This document shows, in pieces, positions 15,910 to 24,999 of a DNA stretch of 64,000 nucleotides (position 1 is the first letter of the stretch; the number at the start of each line of letters is the position of its first letter). Position numbers and translations under genes: made by a program. Below the pieces are notes generated by a model, which saw only the letters and a program-made list of their open reading frames with translations, ran no database searches and was not told the origin of the DNA. This DNA is from Alphaproteobacteria bacterium. Its GTDB lineage: Bacteria > Pseudomonadota > Alphaproteobacteria > Caulobacterales > Aquidulcibacteraceae. The stretch covers positions 1 to 64,000 of the forward strand of contig JAIXQA010000043.1 of assembly GCA_027485915.1 (NCBI GenBank), read 5' to 3'.

Positions 15910-17399
15910 AACTGATCCGACTGATCGTCCTGATCATTTTGGGACTAGCTATGCTGGCGGGCTTTATCTTTTTGGCCATTCAACCTGGCGAGATTGTTTA
16001 TAATGACGGCCTGAAGAAGGTGAGCGTCGGGCCAGGCGTCGCGGCTGCAATCCTGATGGGCATCACGATTTTGATGACCGCGACTTGGGGCTTTATCGGC
16101 TGGCTATGGAGCTTGCCCGGTCGCATGAAGCGCGCTCAGCAAGAAAATGCGCGCAAGAAGTGCTTGGACACGCTGGGCCTGTCGATGGCAGCCTTTGAAG
16201 CAGGTGAGATTTCTGAAGCGCGACGTCAGGCGCAGAAGGCTTTGGGCTTTGCCCCAGATGCCGCCAGCGCCAAATTCTTAGCGGCCAAGTCTGCCGTTGT
16301 GGCGGGCGATGGGGCCGCAGGGGAACGCCTTTATGGCGAGCTAACAGACGTGGCTGGCTATGGCGTGGCAGCCCGGCGTGGCTTGGCAGAGCTTGCCTTG
16401 AACCGTGGCAATATGGCCGCGGCGATTTCCCATGCTGAAGCGGCATTGCAAAGCTCTAAAAAGGCGCCTTGGCCCGCTGAATTCCTATTTAGCCGCCGCG
16501 TCTTGGCCGCCGATTGGGATGGCGCTTTGGCCGCTCTTGATGATGCTGAAAAGCGTGGCTTGGTTGGCCAAAAGACCGCGACGCGCCGCCGCGCAGTTGT
16601 CCTGACGGCGGCCGCACACCGGGCCGAGCGTATGATGGAGCCGGCCCAAGCGCTTGAACTCGCGCAGCGCGCCAGCAAATTTGCCGCGGGCTTTGCGCCT
16701 GCAGCTGTCATGGCCGCCCGCCTGCAAGCCATAATCGGCAAGCAATGGCAGGCAGCCGGAACTTTGGAATCCGCATGGGAGGCCGCACCGCACCCCGCTT
16801 TGGCGATTGCCTATAAGGATCTGAAAAGCGAAGAGACTCCGCAAACCCAAGCGCGCTGGCTGGATGGCCTGATCCGCTTGAACCCTAACCATCGTGAAAG
16901 CCGCATCCTGGCGGTCGAGCAAGCTTTGTTGAACCAAGATGCGGTGACCGCCATCCAAGCCCTGGAGCCTTTACTGGCCGAGCGACCCACCTCGCGCATT
17001 TTGGCCTTGCGTGCTGCGGCAGCGAAAGCCTCGGGCGATGAAGCCGGTGCACGCGAGTGGTTGGGCAAAGGTGCAAACGCCCCCCGCGAGCCTGATTGGT
17101 CAGACCTTGACCCAGATGGTAGCGCGTTTGCCTATGAGGATGCCGATTGGGCGCGCCTGATCGAATCCTATGGGGAACGTGGTCTGTTGATCCATCCTCG
17201 CCTTGAACGATCCGATACCGAGCGTTTGGTTGCGCCAGAGCTGGCTGCTTTGACAGAGCGCACGTTGGCAACCGGCGCGACCGAGGGAGAGGCTGGACCA
17301 CTTGTGCCCGATGACCCGGGTATTGGTGCCTTCGACGGGCTCGGTGCGGACGAAGACGAAGCCCCTGCCTCGACCAAAAAGTCGTGGTTGAAATTCTAG
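15906..17399 (+). CDS. hemY: HemY-like TPR membrane protein
   Basis: A 497-residue protein of the HemY_N/TPR family: two N-terminal membrane spans (about residues 3-25 and 42-66) followed by helical repeats typical of TPRs (AFEAGEISEARRQAQKALGFAPDAASAKFLAA near 95-127). The family is linked to heme synthesis by gene context (hemCDXY); a direct activity is not established, and it should not be confused with protoporphyrinogen oxidase HemY of Gram-positives. The tail after residue 440 is acidic and low in complexity. It overlaps the Mic60 gene by four bases and ends six bases before the convergent thyA. Confidence 0.85.
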   Translation: MKLIRLIVLIILGLAMLAGFIFLAIQPGEIVYNDGLKKVSVGPGVAAAILMGITILMTATWGFIGWLWSLPGRMKRAQQENARKKCLDTLGLSMAAFEAGEISEARRQAQKALGFAPDAASAKFLAAKSAVVAGDGAAGERLYGELTDVAGYGVAARRGLAELALNRGNMAAAISHAEAALQSSKKAPWPAEFLFSRRVLAADWDGALAALDDAEKRGLVGQKTATRRRAVVLTAAAHRAERMMEPAQALELAQRASKFAAGFAPAAVMAARLQAIIGKQWQAAGTLESAWEAAPHPALAIAYKDLKSEETPQTQARWLDGLIRLNPNHRESRILAVEQALLNQDAVTAIQALEPLLAERPTSRILALRAAAAKASGDEAGAREWLGKGANAPREPDWSDLDPDGSAFAYEDADWARLIESYGERGLLIHPRLERSDTERLVAPELAALTERTLATGATEGEAGPLVPDDPGIGAFDGLGADEDEAPASTKKSWLKF

Positions 17400-17405
17400 T
17401 CAGAT

Positions 17406-18257
17406 CTAGACCGCGACAGCTGCCTTGATATGGGGATGGGCCTGATAGCCTTCTAGCTTGAAATCGCTATAGCTGAAGCCAAACAGGTCCTTGACGTCTG
17501 GGTTCAATATCAAACGTGGCAAGGCCATCGGCTCACGCGTGATTTGTAAGCGGGCTTGATCGAGGTGGTTTAGATATAAATGGGCATCGCCCAAAGTATG
17601 CACAAAGGTGCCTGGCTTGAGACCCGTGACCTGTGCCAACATCAGGGTCAATAAGGCGTAAGAAGCGATATTGAAGGGTACGCCCAAAAACACATCGGCC
17701 GAGCGTTGGTACAATTGGCAGCTCAATTTGCCGTCTGTTGAGACGTGAAACTGGAACAAGCAATGGCATGGTGGCAAGGCCATATCGTCGACATCGGCCG
17801 GGTTCCACGCCGAAATCACATGCCGTCGCGACCAGGGGTTCGACTTGAGTGCCGTCACCAATTGGCTGATTTGATCAATGGATCGCCCATCTGGCGCGGC
17901 CCAGGACCGCCATTGCTTGCCGTAAACCGGGCCTAACTCTCCGTCCGCATCGGCCCATTCGTCCCAAATGGAGCAGCCATTTTCCTTCAACCAAGCAATA
18001 TTGGTTTCGCCACGCAAGAACCACAATAGTTCGATGATGATCGAACGGGTATGCAGCTTCTTGGTTGTCAAAAGTGGGAAGCCATCGGCCAAATCAAAGC
18101 GCATCTGACGGCCAAAAACGCCCAAAGTCCCTGTCCCGGTGCGGTCTTCGCGCTTTTGACCATTCTCCAAAATATCGGCCAGCAAGGCTTGATAGACACG
18201 GTCCGCATGGGTGGCAGGGACAGCCTCTGTCGTAGCGGGAAAATGTCCGTCAGCCAT
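17406..18257 (-). CDS. thyA: Thymidylate synthase ThyA
   Basis: Methylates dUMP to dTMP using methylene-tetrahydrofolate. The 283-residue protein has all the family blocks: [48 protein letters not shown], and [11 protein letters not shown] with nucleophile Cys164. [20 protein letters not shown] and [14 protein letters not shown] follow. An N-terminal extension of about 18 residues ([18 protein letters not shown]) precedes the usual start of the domain, and no better start is visible. The folA (dihydrofolate reductase) gene, a common neighbour, is not in the window. It is divergent from the SDR gene. Confidence 0.96.
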   Translation of the reverse strand: MADGHFPATTEAVPATHADRVYQALLADILENGQKREDRTGTGTLGVFGRQMRFDLADGFPLLTTKKLHTRSIIIELLWFLRGETNIAWLKENGCSIWDEWADADGELGPVYGKQWRSWAAPDGRSIDQISQLVTALKSNPWSRRHVISAWNPADVDDMALPPCHCLFQFHVSTDGKLSCQLYQRSADVFLGVPFNIASYALLTLMLAQVTGLKPGTFVHTLGDAHLYLNHLDQARLQITREPMALPRLILNPDVKDLFGFSYSDFKLEGYQAHPHIKAAVAV

Positions 18258-18431
18258 GAACTCTCATTCCTGTCTTAGTTGTGCGTTATCTTAACACCAC
18301 GATTCGGCCAGACCAATGGATAAGTGATCGCCTGCTGCAGGCACTCAGCGCAGAGGCCATAAAAGTTTTGGCTTTGCATCGCGCCTGAGTTGGTCCACAA
18401 ACTTAGGAAAACACCTATGAGGGAGGCAAGC

Positions 18432-19394
18432 ATGGCGCGCATTTCAGAATTACAGAAACCGATCAATTCCGGCTTTGGGATGCGGTCATCGGCGATGGAC
18501 GTGATCCAAGGTATTGATCTCACGGGCAAGACCGCCGTGGTGACCGGCGGCTATTCCGGCCTCGGCCTTGAAACGGTGCGGGCACTCGCCAGCGCTGGGG
18601 CTCGCGTGATTGTGGCTGCCCGTCGCCCAGATACCGCCGCGACCGAGCTTGCTGGCATTGCCGGCAAGATTGAGATCGCAGCCCTCGACCTCGGAGACCC
18701 CGCCAGCATCGACGCATTTGGTGCGAGCCTGACTGGACCTGTCCATATCCTCATTAATAATGCTGCCATCATGGCCAATCCTTTGACCCGCGACAGCCGC
18801 GGCTATGAAAGCCAGTTTGCCACCAATCATTTAGGCCACTTCCATTTGGTTGGCCGCTTGTGGGACAATTTGGTGGCGGCCAAAGGGGCCCGCGTCGTCT
18901 CGGTCTCCTCCATCGGTCACCGCATCGGTGCGGTTGACCTGTCAGACCCAAATTTTGAGACGACACCTTATGACAAATGGCTGTCTTATGGGCGCGCCAA
19001 AAGCGCCAACAGCCTGTTTGCGGTGGAGTTAGATGCGCGCGGCAGGGCTCATGGCATCCGCGCCTTCTCGGTCCATCCCGGCGGCATTATGACCAACCTT
19101 CAGCGCCATTTGCCACAAGAGGAAATGATTGCCATGGGCTGGATGGACAAAGAGGGCAATCTGAGCCCGATGTTCAAAACAGCCGAACAAGGGGCGGCGA
19201 CCAGCGTGTGGTGTGCAACCTCGCCGCACTTGGACGGCATGGGTGGCGTCTATTGTGAGGATTGCGACATTGCCGTTCGCTATGTGGAAGGCGGCAAGGC
19301 CTATGGCGAAGTGCGCGACCACGCGGTCGACCAGGATGCCGCCCGCGACCTCTGGGCATTGTCAGAAAAATTAACCCGTGTTTCATATGGTTAA
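18432..19394 (+). CDS. Short-chain dehydrogenase/reductase (retinol dehydrogenase-like)
   Basis: A 320-residue NAD(P)-dependent SDR. It shows the classical TGGYSGLGLETVRALASAGARVIVAAR nucleotide loop (about residues 38-64), HILINNAAIM, NHLGHFHL, VSSIGHR and an SYGRAKSANSLF active site with YxxxK near 190. Length and the N...H-x-F-L motif resemble the retinol dehydrogenase/WW-oxidoreductase-like group. The frame begins further upstream at a TTG, but GGGAGG placed 5 bases before ATG 18432 fixes the start. Substrate unknown. It stands alone between divergent thyA and the SNase gene. Confidence 0.88.
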   Translation: MARISELQKPINSGFGMRSSAMDVIQGIDLTGKTAVVTGGYSGLGLETVRALASAGARVIVAARRPDTAATELAGIAGKIEIAALDLGDPASIDAFGASLTGPVHILINNAAIMANPLTRDSRGYESQFATNHLGHFHLVGRLWDNLVAAKGARVVSVSSIGHRIGAVDLSDPNFETTPYDKWLSYGRAKSANSLFAVELDARGRAHGIRAFSVHPGGIMTNLQRHLPQEEMIAMGWMDKEGNLSPMFKTAEQGAATSVWCATSPHLDGMGGVYCEDCDIAVRYVEGGKAYGEVRDHAVDQDAARDLWALSEKLTRVSYG

Positions 19395-19503
19395 ATCCAA
19401 AAATCAATAAAAATTATATGAATACCTAAAATAAGACTCGACAAGATCAAAACAAGAACATAGGCTCACCTCATTCGCAGCACTTCAGAAGGCAGGGCGT
19501 GTG

Positions 19504-20325
19504 ATGGTACTAGATAAGTCTATGAAATTGATTGGTTTGTTTGGAATTCTTGTGGCGACATCAGCCGCTGCTCCCAGCTTTGAACGCGGGGAGACGGGCC
19601 AAGTCAGCAAGGTCCTCGATGGGGATAGTTTTGTCCTCGATTCCGGACTTGAAGTTCGTCTCGCAGAGGTGGAAGCCCCGCGCGTCCGCCCCGGCGATAT
19701 CTGGGGGCCGCGGGCAACGCGCGACCTTGAGCGGCTGATTCTGGGTAAAAAGGTTGAATTGCGCTATGGCGGCCTGCGGCGCGATCGTCGCGGGCGGGCT
19801 ATTGCCCATGTCTTTGTGCCGCAAGGCTTGGGCAAAGAAGGGGTCTGGGTTCAATCGGCCTTGTTGAAGAATGGGCTGGCGCGGGTACACACGTATGCGG
19901 ATAACCGCCGCGCGATTGGCGACCTCTGGCAGGCAGAACGCGAAGCAAGGCGTGCTGGCCGCGGGGTGTGGACCGCAGGTCCGTATCAAGTCCGCTTCGC
20001 CACCCCCGAAGCGCTGCAGGGCGGCATCAACAGCTTCCAATTAATGGAAGGCAAAGTGGAAAATGCCAGCCAGCGCGGCAAGGTTATCTTTTTAAACTTT
20101 GGCACAGATGAAAAGACCGACGTTACGGCAATCGTGCCCGAAACCGCGTTCCCGCGCTGGCGTGGTGGCGCGCAGGATTTGTTGGCGCTTCAGGGTCGCA
20201 CGATCCGCGTGCGCGGCTATGTACGCAATTCAAACGGCCCCAGCGTCTGGGTGGACCATCCAGAACAGATTGAATTCATCATGACCCCCGCCGCACCGCG
20301 TCAGCAAGCAAGCCTAAAGCCCTAA
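19504..20325 (+). CDS. Exported SNase-like (thermonuclease) domain protein
   Basis: About 273 residues. A hydrophobic N terminus (MKLIGLFGILVATSAAA) forms a signal peptide, followed by a staphylococcal-nuclease OB fold: GQVSKVLDGDSFVLDSGLEVRLAEVEAPR, then RDRRGRAIAHVFV and AREARRAGRGVWT. The nuclease Asp-Gly-Asp and R...E-A-P pattern is present in recognisable form, but the classical catalytic Arg/Glu set is not all obvious, so activity is uncertain. A C-terminal part (about 175-265) resembles a second OB-like unit. A GTG at 19501 and ATGs at 19504 and 19522 are possible starts; the last gives the cleanest signal peptide. The AT-rich gap before it (19395-19500) is the likely promoter region. 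Confidence 0.78.
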   Translation: MVLDKSMKLIGLFGILVATSAAAPSFERGETGQVSKVLDGDSFVLDSGLEVRLAEVEAPRVRPGDIWGPRATRDLERLILGKKVELRYGGLRRDRRGRAIAHVFVPQGLGKEGVWVQSALLKNGLARVHTYADNRRAIGDLWQAEREARRAGRGVWTAGPYQVRFATPEALQGGINSFQLMEGKVENASQRGKVIFLNFGTDEKTDVTAIVPETAFPRWRGGAQDLLALQGRTIRVRGYVRNSNGPSVWVDHPEQIEFIMTPAAPRQQASLKP

Positions 20326-20350
20326 GGGCCTGCTGCCAGTAGCCCCCGTC

Positions 20351-21667
20351 TCAAACGGGCGATACTGGCGCGCCACCTTTGCGGGCCTTGATCAAGCGAG
20401 CGGACATGCCGCGCACCTCACCCATGGCCTTCAGTGGGGACAGATTTGGCTCGGCCGGCTGTCCACGACCGAGCCGATAGAATTGGCTATAATACCAATA
20501 AATGCCGGCAAAGCCTTGTATCGTGCGGATCAGTTTAATGGGGGATTTGGGCCCAAAGAAGCCTGGCCGCTCTTGCAGCTGTTGTTCCCACGCGGGCAAA
20601 TGATCTTTGGTACCCTCAAGGAGGGCATTGGCGGCTTTCAGGTCGATGGTCAAAGGCCGAGCCATGCCAATTACGTCCACGCCTTCGTCTAAGGCTGCTT
20701 GCATGCCCGACAGCGTGCGCAAGCCACCGGTAAGCATGATGGGCATGGTGACTTCGCGGCGCAAGGTACGGGCAAAGTCGATGAAATAGGCTTCACGGGC
20801 TAGGGTTGAGGCGCTTTTGGTCGGCCGCGGCGCATTTGGGTCTAAGCCTTCCATCCCCATCATTTCAGGGGCTTCATAATTGCCGCCAGAGACTTCTAGC
20901 AGATCTACACCGAGCTCTTGCAGCCATTTGGCCACTTGCACGGAATCCTCAGTCGTCAGGCCACCTTTTTGGAAGTCTGACGAGTTAAGCTTAACGCCAA
21001 TCGCAAAGCCCGGGCCTACAGCAGCACGGGTCTGGCGCACCACTTCCAACAAGGGCCGCGCCCGATTTTCAAGCGGGCCGCCATAGAGGTCGGCACGTTG
21101 ATTGGCTAAGGGGTTGAGAAAGGAAGATAAAAGATAGCCGTGGGCGGCATGGACTTGCACGCCGGTAAAGCCAAAAGCCTGACAAGTTAGGGCCGCTTGC
21201 ACAAAGGCTTGGATGACGCCTTCAACCTCTTCCGGGCTCATGGCTTGGGGTTCGCCAAATTGACCACCTGGAAGACCCAGCTTCACCGCCGAAGGGGCCT
21301 TGGGATGAGGATTGACCAATTTCTGGGTTTGCCGGCCTGCATGGCTGATCTGGGCCCAAAGATGCGTACCCTGCGCGGTGCCAGCCTGTGTCCAAGCCCG
21401 TAAGGCTGCTTCGGCCTCTGGGGTGGGTACGGCGGACAAGATGACATTGCCGGGCCGCTCTAAATGGTCCGCGTCGATGATGACATTACCGGTAATCAGA
21501 AGACCACAACCGCCGTGTGCCCAGCCCTCATACAAGCGCACCAAGCCAATGGTTGGGACACCGCGGCTATCAGCTAAGCCTTCGGTCATGGCCGCTTTGG
21601 CCAGACGGTTCTTTAAAACCGCCCCGCAGGGCAGCGTGAGAGGGCTCTGGATCGTCGTGGTCGTCAT
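20351..21667 (-). CDS. Old-yellow-enzyme family NADH:flavin oxidoreductase
   Basis: A 438-residue FMN-dependent TIM-barrel enzyme that reduces activated alkenes. Motifs: LKNRLAKAAMTEGLAD near the start (flavin contacts), LWAQISHAGRQ, the FTGVQVHAAHGYLLSSFLNPLANQRADLYGG active-site segment with the His/His pair of dienoyl-CoA-reductase-type OYEs, and MPIMLTGGLRT plus VDVIGMARPL for the phosphate loop. The C-terminal iron-sulfur/flavodoxin parts of FadH are missing, so this is a single-domain enzyme. I chose ATG 21667 over an open extension. It lies just downstream of lpdA on the same strand and may be cotranscribed. Confidence 0.87.
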   Translation of the reverse strand: MTTTTIQSPLTLPCGAVLKNRLAKAAMTEGLADSRGVPTIGLVRLYEGWAHGGCGLLITGNVIIDADHLERPGNVILSAVPTPEAEAALRAWTQAGTAQGTHLWAQISHAGRQTQKLVNPHPKAPSAVKLGLPGGQFGEPQAMSPEEVEGVIQAFVQAALTCQAFGFTGVQVHAAHGYLLSSFLNPLANQRADLYGGPLENRARPLLEVVRQTRAAVGPGFAIGVKLNSSDFQKGGLTTEDSVQVAKWLQELGVDLLEVSGGNYEAPEMMGMEGLDPNAPRPTKSASTLAREAYFIDFARTLRREVTMPIMLTGGLRTLSGMQAALDEGVDVIGMARPLTIDLKAANALLEGTKDHLPAWEQQLQERPGFFGPKSPIKLIRTIQGFAGIYWYYSQFYRLGRGQPAEPNLSPLKAMGEVRGMSARLIKARKGGAPVSPV

Positions 21668-21726
21668 GGCAACTCTCTCGCTTCGAGCTAATGTTGGATT
21701 GGGCCCGAAAGCCGTACCCACTGGGA

Positions 21727-23130
21727 CTACATTTGCATGGCCCAGCCATCAACGGCTTTGCCAGCTTCACGCATGGCTTCTGACATCGTCGGGTGGGCAT
21801 GACAGGTGCGCGCAATATCTTCGGCCGACGCGCCAAATTCCATGGCAAGGCAGGCTTCGCCAATCATTTCACCTACGCCAACACCGATCATATGCACGCC
21901 CAAGATGCGGCGGGTCTCAGCATGTTCGAGGATTTTCACAAACCCATCGGTCTCATGATTGGTGCGGGCGCGGCTATTGGCCATGAAGGGGAATTTGCCG
22001 ACCTTATAGGGCGTGCCTGCAGTCTTTAATTCTTCTTCGGTTTTACCGACGCTCGCCACTTCTGGATTGGTATAGACCACGCCTGGAATGACGTCGAAAT
22101 TCACATGACCCGACTTGCCCGCCATGATTTCAGCCACGGCAGCGCCTTCTTCTTCCGCCTTATGGGCCAACATCGGGCCATAGGTCACATCGCCAATCAC
22201 ATAGACGCCCGGCGCGGTCGTCGCCCAATGGGTGGAGGGAATGAAGCCGCGCGCATCGGTGGCAATGCCAACGGTCTCCAGCCCCAGACCTTCGGTATAG
22301 GGTTTACGGCCGATGGACACTAAGACAACATCGGCTTCCAGCACTTTACTATCGCCGCCCTTGGCCGGTTCCACGGTGACTTTCACGCCAGAGCCATTAT
22401 TTTCCACTTGGGTCACCTTGGTGCCCAGCTCAAAAATCATGCCCTGCTTCTTTAGGATACGCATGAATTGGGTGGAGACCTCCCCGTCCATCGTCGGCGT
22501 GATGCGGTCGAGATATTCCACCACGGTAACTTCCGCCCCCAATCGACGCCAGACAGAACCCATTTCAAGGCCGATATAGCCTCCGCCAATCACAATCATT
22601 TTCTTCGGTACCGCAGCCAATTTCAGAGCACCAGTCGACGAGACGATGCGCTCTTCATCAATGCTCACGCCGGGTAAGGACAAGATGTCAGAGCCAGTGG
22701 CAATCACGATATTCTTGGTTGCAAGGCTGGAGACCGCACCATCAGCTGCGGACACCGTGACCGTACCCGGCCCTGCAATCGAACCTGTTCCAACCAGATA
22801 CGTGATCTTGTTCTTTTTCATCAAGAACTCAACGCCCTTGGTCAGGCCATCAACGGCATCATCCTTCTGGGCTAGCATTTTGGCGAGGTTGAGCGAAACG
22901 CCGGTGACTTCGATGCCCATTTCGGCAAAATGATGCTGCGCGGATTCATAGGCTTCCGACGCATGCAATAGTGCTTTGGAAGGGATACAGCCAACATTAA
23001 GGCAGGTACCACCTAAGCGACCACGCTTTTCGATAATGGCGGTCTGCAGTCCCAGTTGGGCTGCCCGAATGGCACAATTATAGCCACCTGGACCGCCACC
23101 TATGATGACGACGTCAAACTGTTCTGCCAT
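21727..23130 (-). CDS. lpdA: Dihydrolipoyl dehydrogenase (E3)
   Basis: Flavoprotein that reoxidises the dihydrolipoyl arm of the 2-oxo acid dehydrogenase complexes with NAD+. The 467-residue chain has the FAD loop [21 protein letters not shown], the redox disulfide [20 protein letters not shown], the NAD loop [21 protein letters not shown] near 178, the second FAD segment [22 protein letters not shown], and the C-terminal active site [18 protein letters not shown] precedes the ATG. Its place after odhB, separated by a small membrane-protein gene, shows that it serves the 2-oxoglutarate dehydrogenase complex; it may also serve pyruvate dehydrogenase. Confidence 0.96.
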   Translation of the reverse strand: MAEQFDVVIIGGGPGGYNCAIRAAQLGLQTAIIEKRGRLGGTCLNVGCIPSKALLHASEAYESAQHHFAEMGIEVTGVSLNLAKMLAQKDDAVDGLTKGVEFLMKKNKITYLVGTGSIAGPGTVTVSAADGAVSSLATKNIVIATGSDILSLPGVSIDEERIVSSTGALKLAAVPKKMIVIGGGYIGLEMGSVWRRLGAEVTVVEYLDRITPTMDGEVSTQFMRILKKQGMIFELGTKVTQVENNGSGVKVTVEPAKGGDSKVLEADVVLVSIGRKPYTEGLGLETVGIATDARGFIPSTHWATTAPGVYVIGDVTYGPMLAHKAEEEGAAVAEIMAGKSGHVNFDVIPGVVYTNPEVASVGKTEEELKTAGTPYKVGKFPFMANSRARTNHETDGFVKILEHAETRRILGVHMIGVGVGEMIGEACLAMEFGASAEDIARTCHAHPTMSEAMREAGKAVDGWAMQM

Positions 23131-23238
23131 GAAAAAAGCTCCTGATTGGATGATTTCAACGACCGCTATTACGCCCCTTGGGCTGCAACCGCTACATAGG
23201 GATGGACCAAATTCTGCAATTGATCGCGCGAAACTCTC

Positions 23239-23682
23239 TCACGTCAGAGCCATGGTCAGGGTGAGCCAGAAAAAGAGGGTGAAGCTAGCCAGAAGGGCGA
23301 CGCATTGCGCCGCATCCACCAAACGCTCCATCGGAGTGGTCTGATACAAGATGAGGCGGATATCCCGACACGTCATGAACAAGATACAATCAATCGCCAA
23401 GGCCACGCCCAAAGCCCAAAAAGCCAGCGAGCTGGAGAAGGCTATAGCCACCAAACTGGTCACCAGAGCGGCAATCGAGACACGCCAAGCAGCGGCCCGC
23501 CACCCCATAGCATAATTGGCCATGAGATCGAGGTGATGTTGGGGGGTTTCTGCCAAGGCCTCGGGGACTGGTCCCTCGCCCTCCAGCACTTTGGTAACTT
23601 GGGTTGCAAGCCACAGACCCAGTATGCTGGAGATCGCATAGAGAAAAACGATGATCCCGGCGAGGGTTAGCATGAAATCCAT
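23239..23682 (-). CDS. Small membrane protein inside the odh operon
   Basis: 147 residues with four hydrophobic segments (about residues 4-26, 64-82, 86-105 and 122-145) and a short cytoplasmic loop rich in His/Pro/Leu (PEALAETPQHHLDLMANYAMGW). No family is recognised. It sits between odhB and lpdA on the same strand with gaps of 39 and 108 bases, so it is likely transcribed with the complex genes. Genes for unknown membrane proteins at this point are seen in some alphaproteobacteria. A role in the complex itself is not supported by anything in the sequence. Confidence 0.68.
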   Translation of the reverse strand: MDFMLTLAGIIVFLYAISSILGLWLATQVTKVLEGEGPVPEALAETPQHHLDLMANYAMGWRAAAWRVSIAALVTSLVAIAFSSSLAFWALGVALAIDCILFMTCRDIRLILYQTTPMERLVDAAQCVALLASFTLFFWLTLTMALT

Positions 23683-23721
23683 CCCAGCCCTAAAGGCTTA
23701 GTCACGACTGGTGCGCCCTGA

Positions 23722-24921
23722 TTAGATGTCCAACAGCATACGCTCTGGGTCTTCCAAGCACTCTTTCACGCGTACGAGGAAGGTCACAGCCTCTTTGCCA
23801 TCGACGATCCGGTGGTCATAGGACAGAGCCAGATACATCATCGGGCGAACCACAATCTGACCGCCAACAACCATTGGGCGATCTTGGATCTTGTGCATGC
23901 CCAAAATACCCGATTGTGGGGCATTCAGGATGGGCGTCGACATCAGCGAGCCATAAACCCCCCCATTAGAGATAGTGAAGGTGCCACCCTGCATATCATC
24001 AATGCTCAAAGCGCCATCGCGGGCCTTCTTGCCGAGATCAGAAATGCCCTTTTCAATGCCGGCAAGGCCCAAGTCTTCGGCATTGCGCAGAACAGGAACG
24101 ACCAAGCCCTTGTCGGTGCCGACCGCGACGCCAATGTCATAGAAGTTCTTGTAGATAATGTCGGTGCCATCAATTTCGGCGTTTACGGCCGGCACGTCTT
24201 TCAAGGCGACGATACAGGCTTTTACAAAGAAGCTCATAAAGCCCAGTTTTGCGCCATGCTTCTTTTCAAAAATGTCTTTGTACTTATTGCGCACGGCCAT
24301 GACATTGGTCATGTCGACTTCGTTAAAAGTCGTCAGCATCGCGGCGGTATTTTGCGCGTCTTTCAGGCGACGGGCGATGGTTTGACGCAGGCGCGTCATC
24401 TTCACACGCTCTTCGCGGGCACCCAAAGCCCGCGGGGCCGAAGGGGCTACAACGACGGGGGCAGGTGCTGCGGCCAAAGCCGCCACAGCAGCTAGGGCAT
24501 CCCCCTTGGTGATCCGGCCATCTTTGCCACTGCCGGTTACCGCGCTGGCGGGCACACCCGCGGTTTCCAAAGCACGCGCCGCAGATGGCATGGGCTCGTG
24601 CGTCGCTGTAGGCGCAGGCGCGGTGGCGGGCGCAGCAACTGGGGCTGGGGCTGCGGCGGGCTTTGCGGCGGCTGGGCTTGCGGATGCACCAGCTTCGACG
24701 CGACCAATCACCATGCCCGGGGTTACGGTTGCGCCATCGGTCGCCAAGATTTCAGCCAGAACACCATCAGCCGGAGCTACAACTTCCAAAGCAACCTTAT
24801 CGGTTTCAATCTCGACCAGAATCTCGTCCTTTTTGACCGCATCACCGGCCTTTTTAGACCAAGAACCAATCGAGCCTTCGGCAACGGATTCTCCCATAAC
24901 GGGGACGACGATATCGAGCAT
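23722..24921 (-). CDS. sucB: 2-Oxoglutarate dehydrogenase E2 (dihydrolipoyl succinyltransferase)
   Basis: Core of the 2-oxoglutarate dehydrogenase complex, which passes the succinyl group from lipoamide to CoA. The 399 residues show one lipoyl domain ([13 protein letters not shown]...[18 protein letters not shown], lipoyl Lys near 43), an Ala/Pro-rich linker (about 80-115), the E3-binding domain ([31 protein letters not shown]), a second linker, and the catalytic domain ending [16 protein letters not shown] with the His-x-x-x-Asp-Gly site. ATG 24921 has GGAGG 5 bases before it; the frame is open 12 codons further. It follows odhA directly. Confidence 0.96.
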   Translation of the reverse strand: MLDIVVPVMGESVAEGSIGSWSKKAGDAVKKDEILVEIETDKVALEVVAPADGVLAEILATDGATVTPGMVIGRVEAGASASPAAAKPAAAPAPVAAPATAPAPTATHEPMPSAARALETAGVPASAVTGSGKDGRITKGDALAAVAALAAAPAPVVVAPSAPRALGAREERVKMTRLRQTIARRLKDAQNTAAMLTTFNEVDMTNVMAVRNKYKDIFEKKHGAKLGFMSFFVKACIVALKDVPAVNAEIDGTDIIYKNFYDIGVAVGTDKGLVVPVLRNAEDLGLAGIEKGISDLGKKARDGALSIDDMQGGTFTISNGGVYGSLMSTPILNAPQSGILGMHKIQDRPMVVGGQIVVRPMMYLALSYDHRIVDGKEAVTFLVRVKECLEDPERMLLDI

Positions 24922-24999
24922 AAAACCTCCAGCGGAGTCAGAATGGTGAAGGGGCAACAGGCCCCAATATAAGGATCGAAAGCGAGTTTCGCCAGTTGA

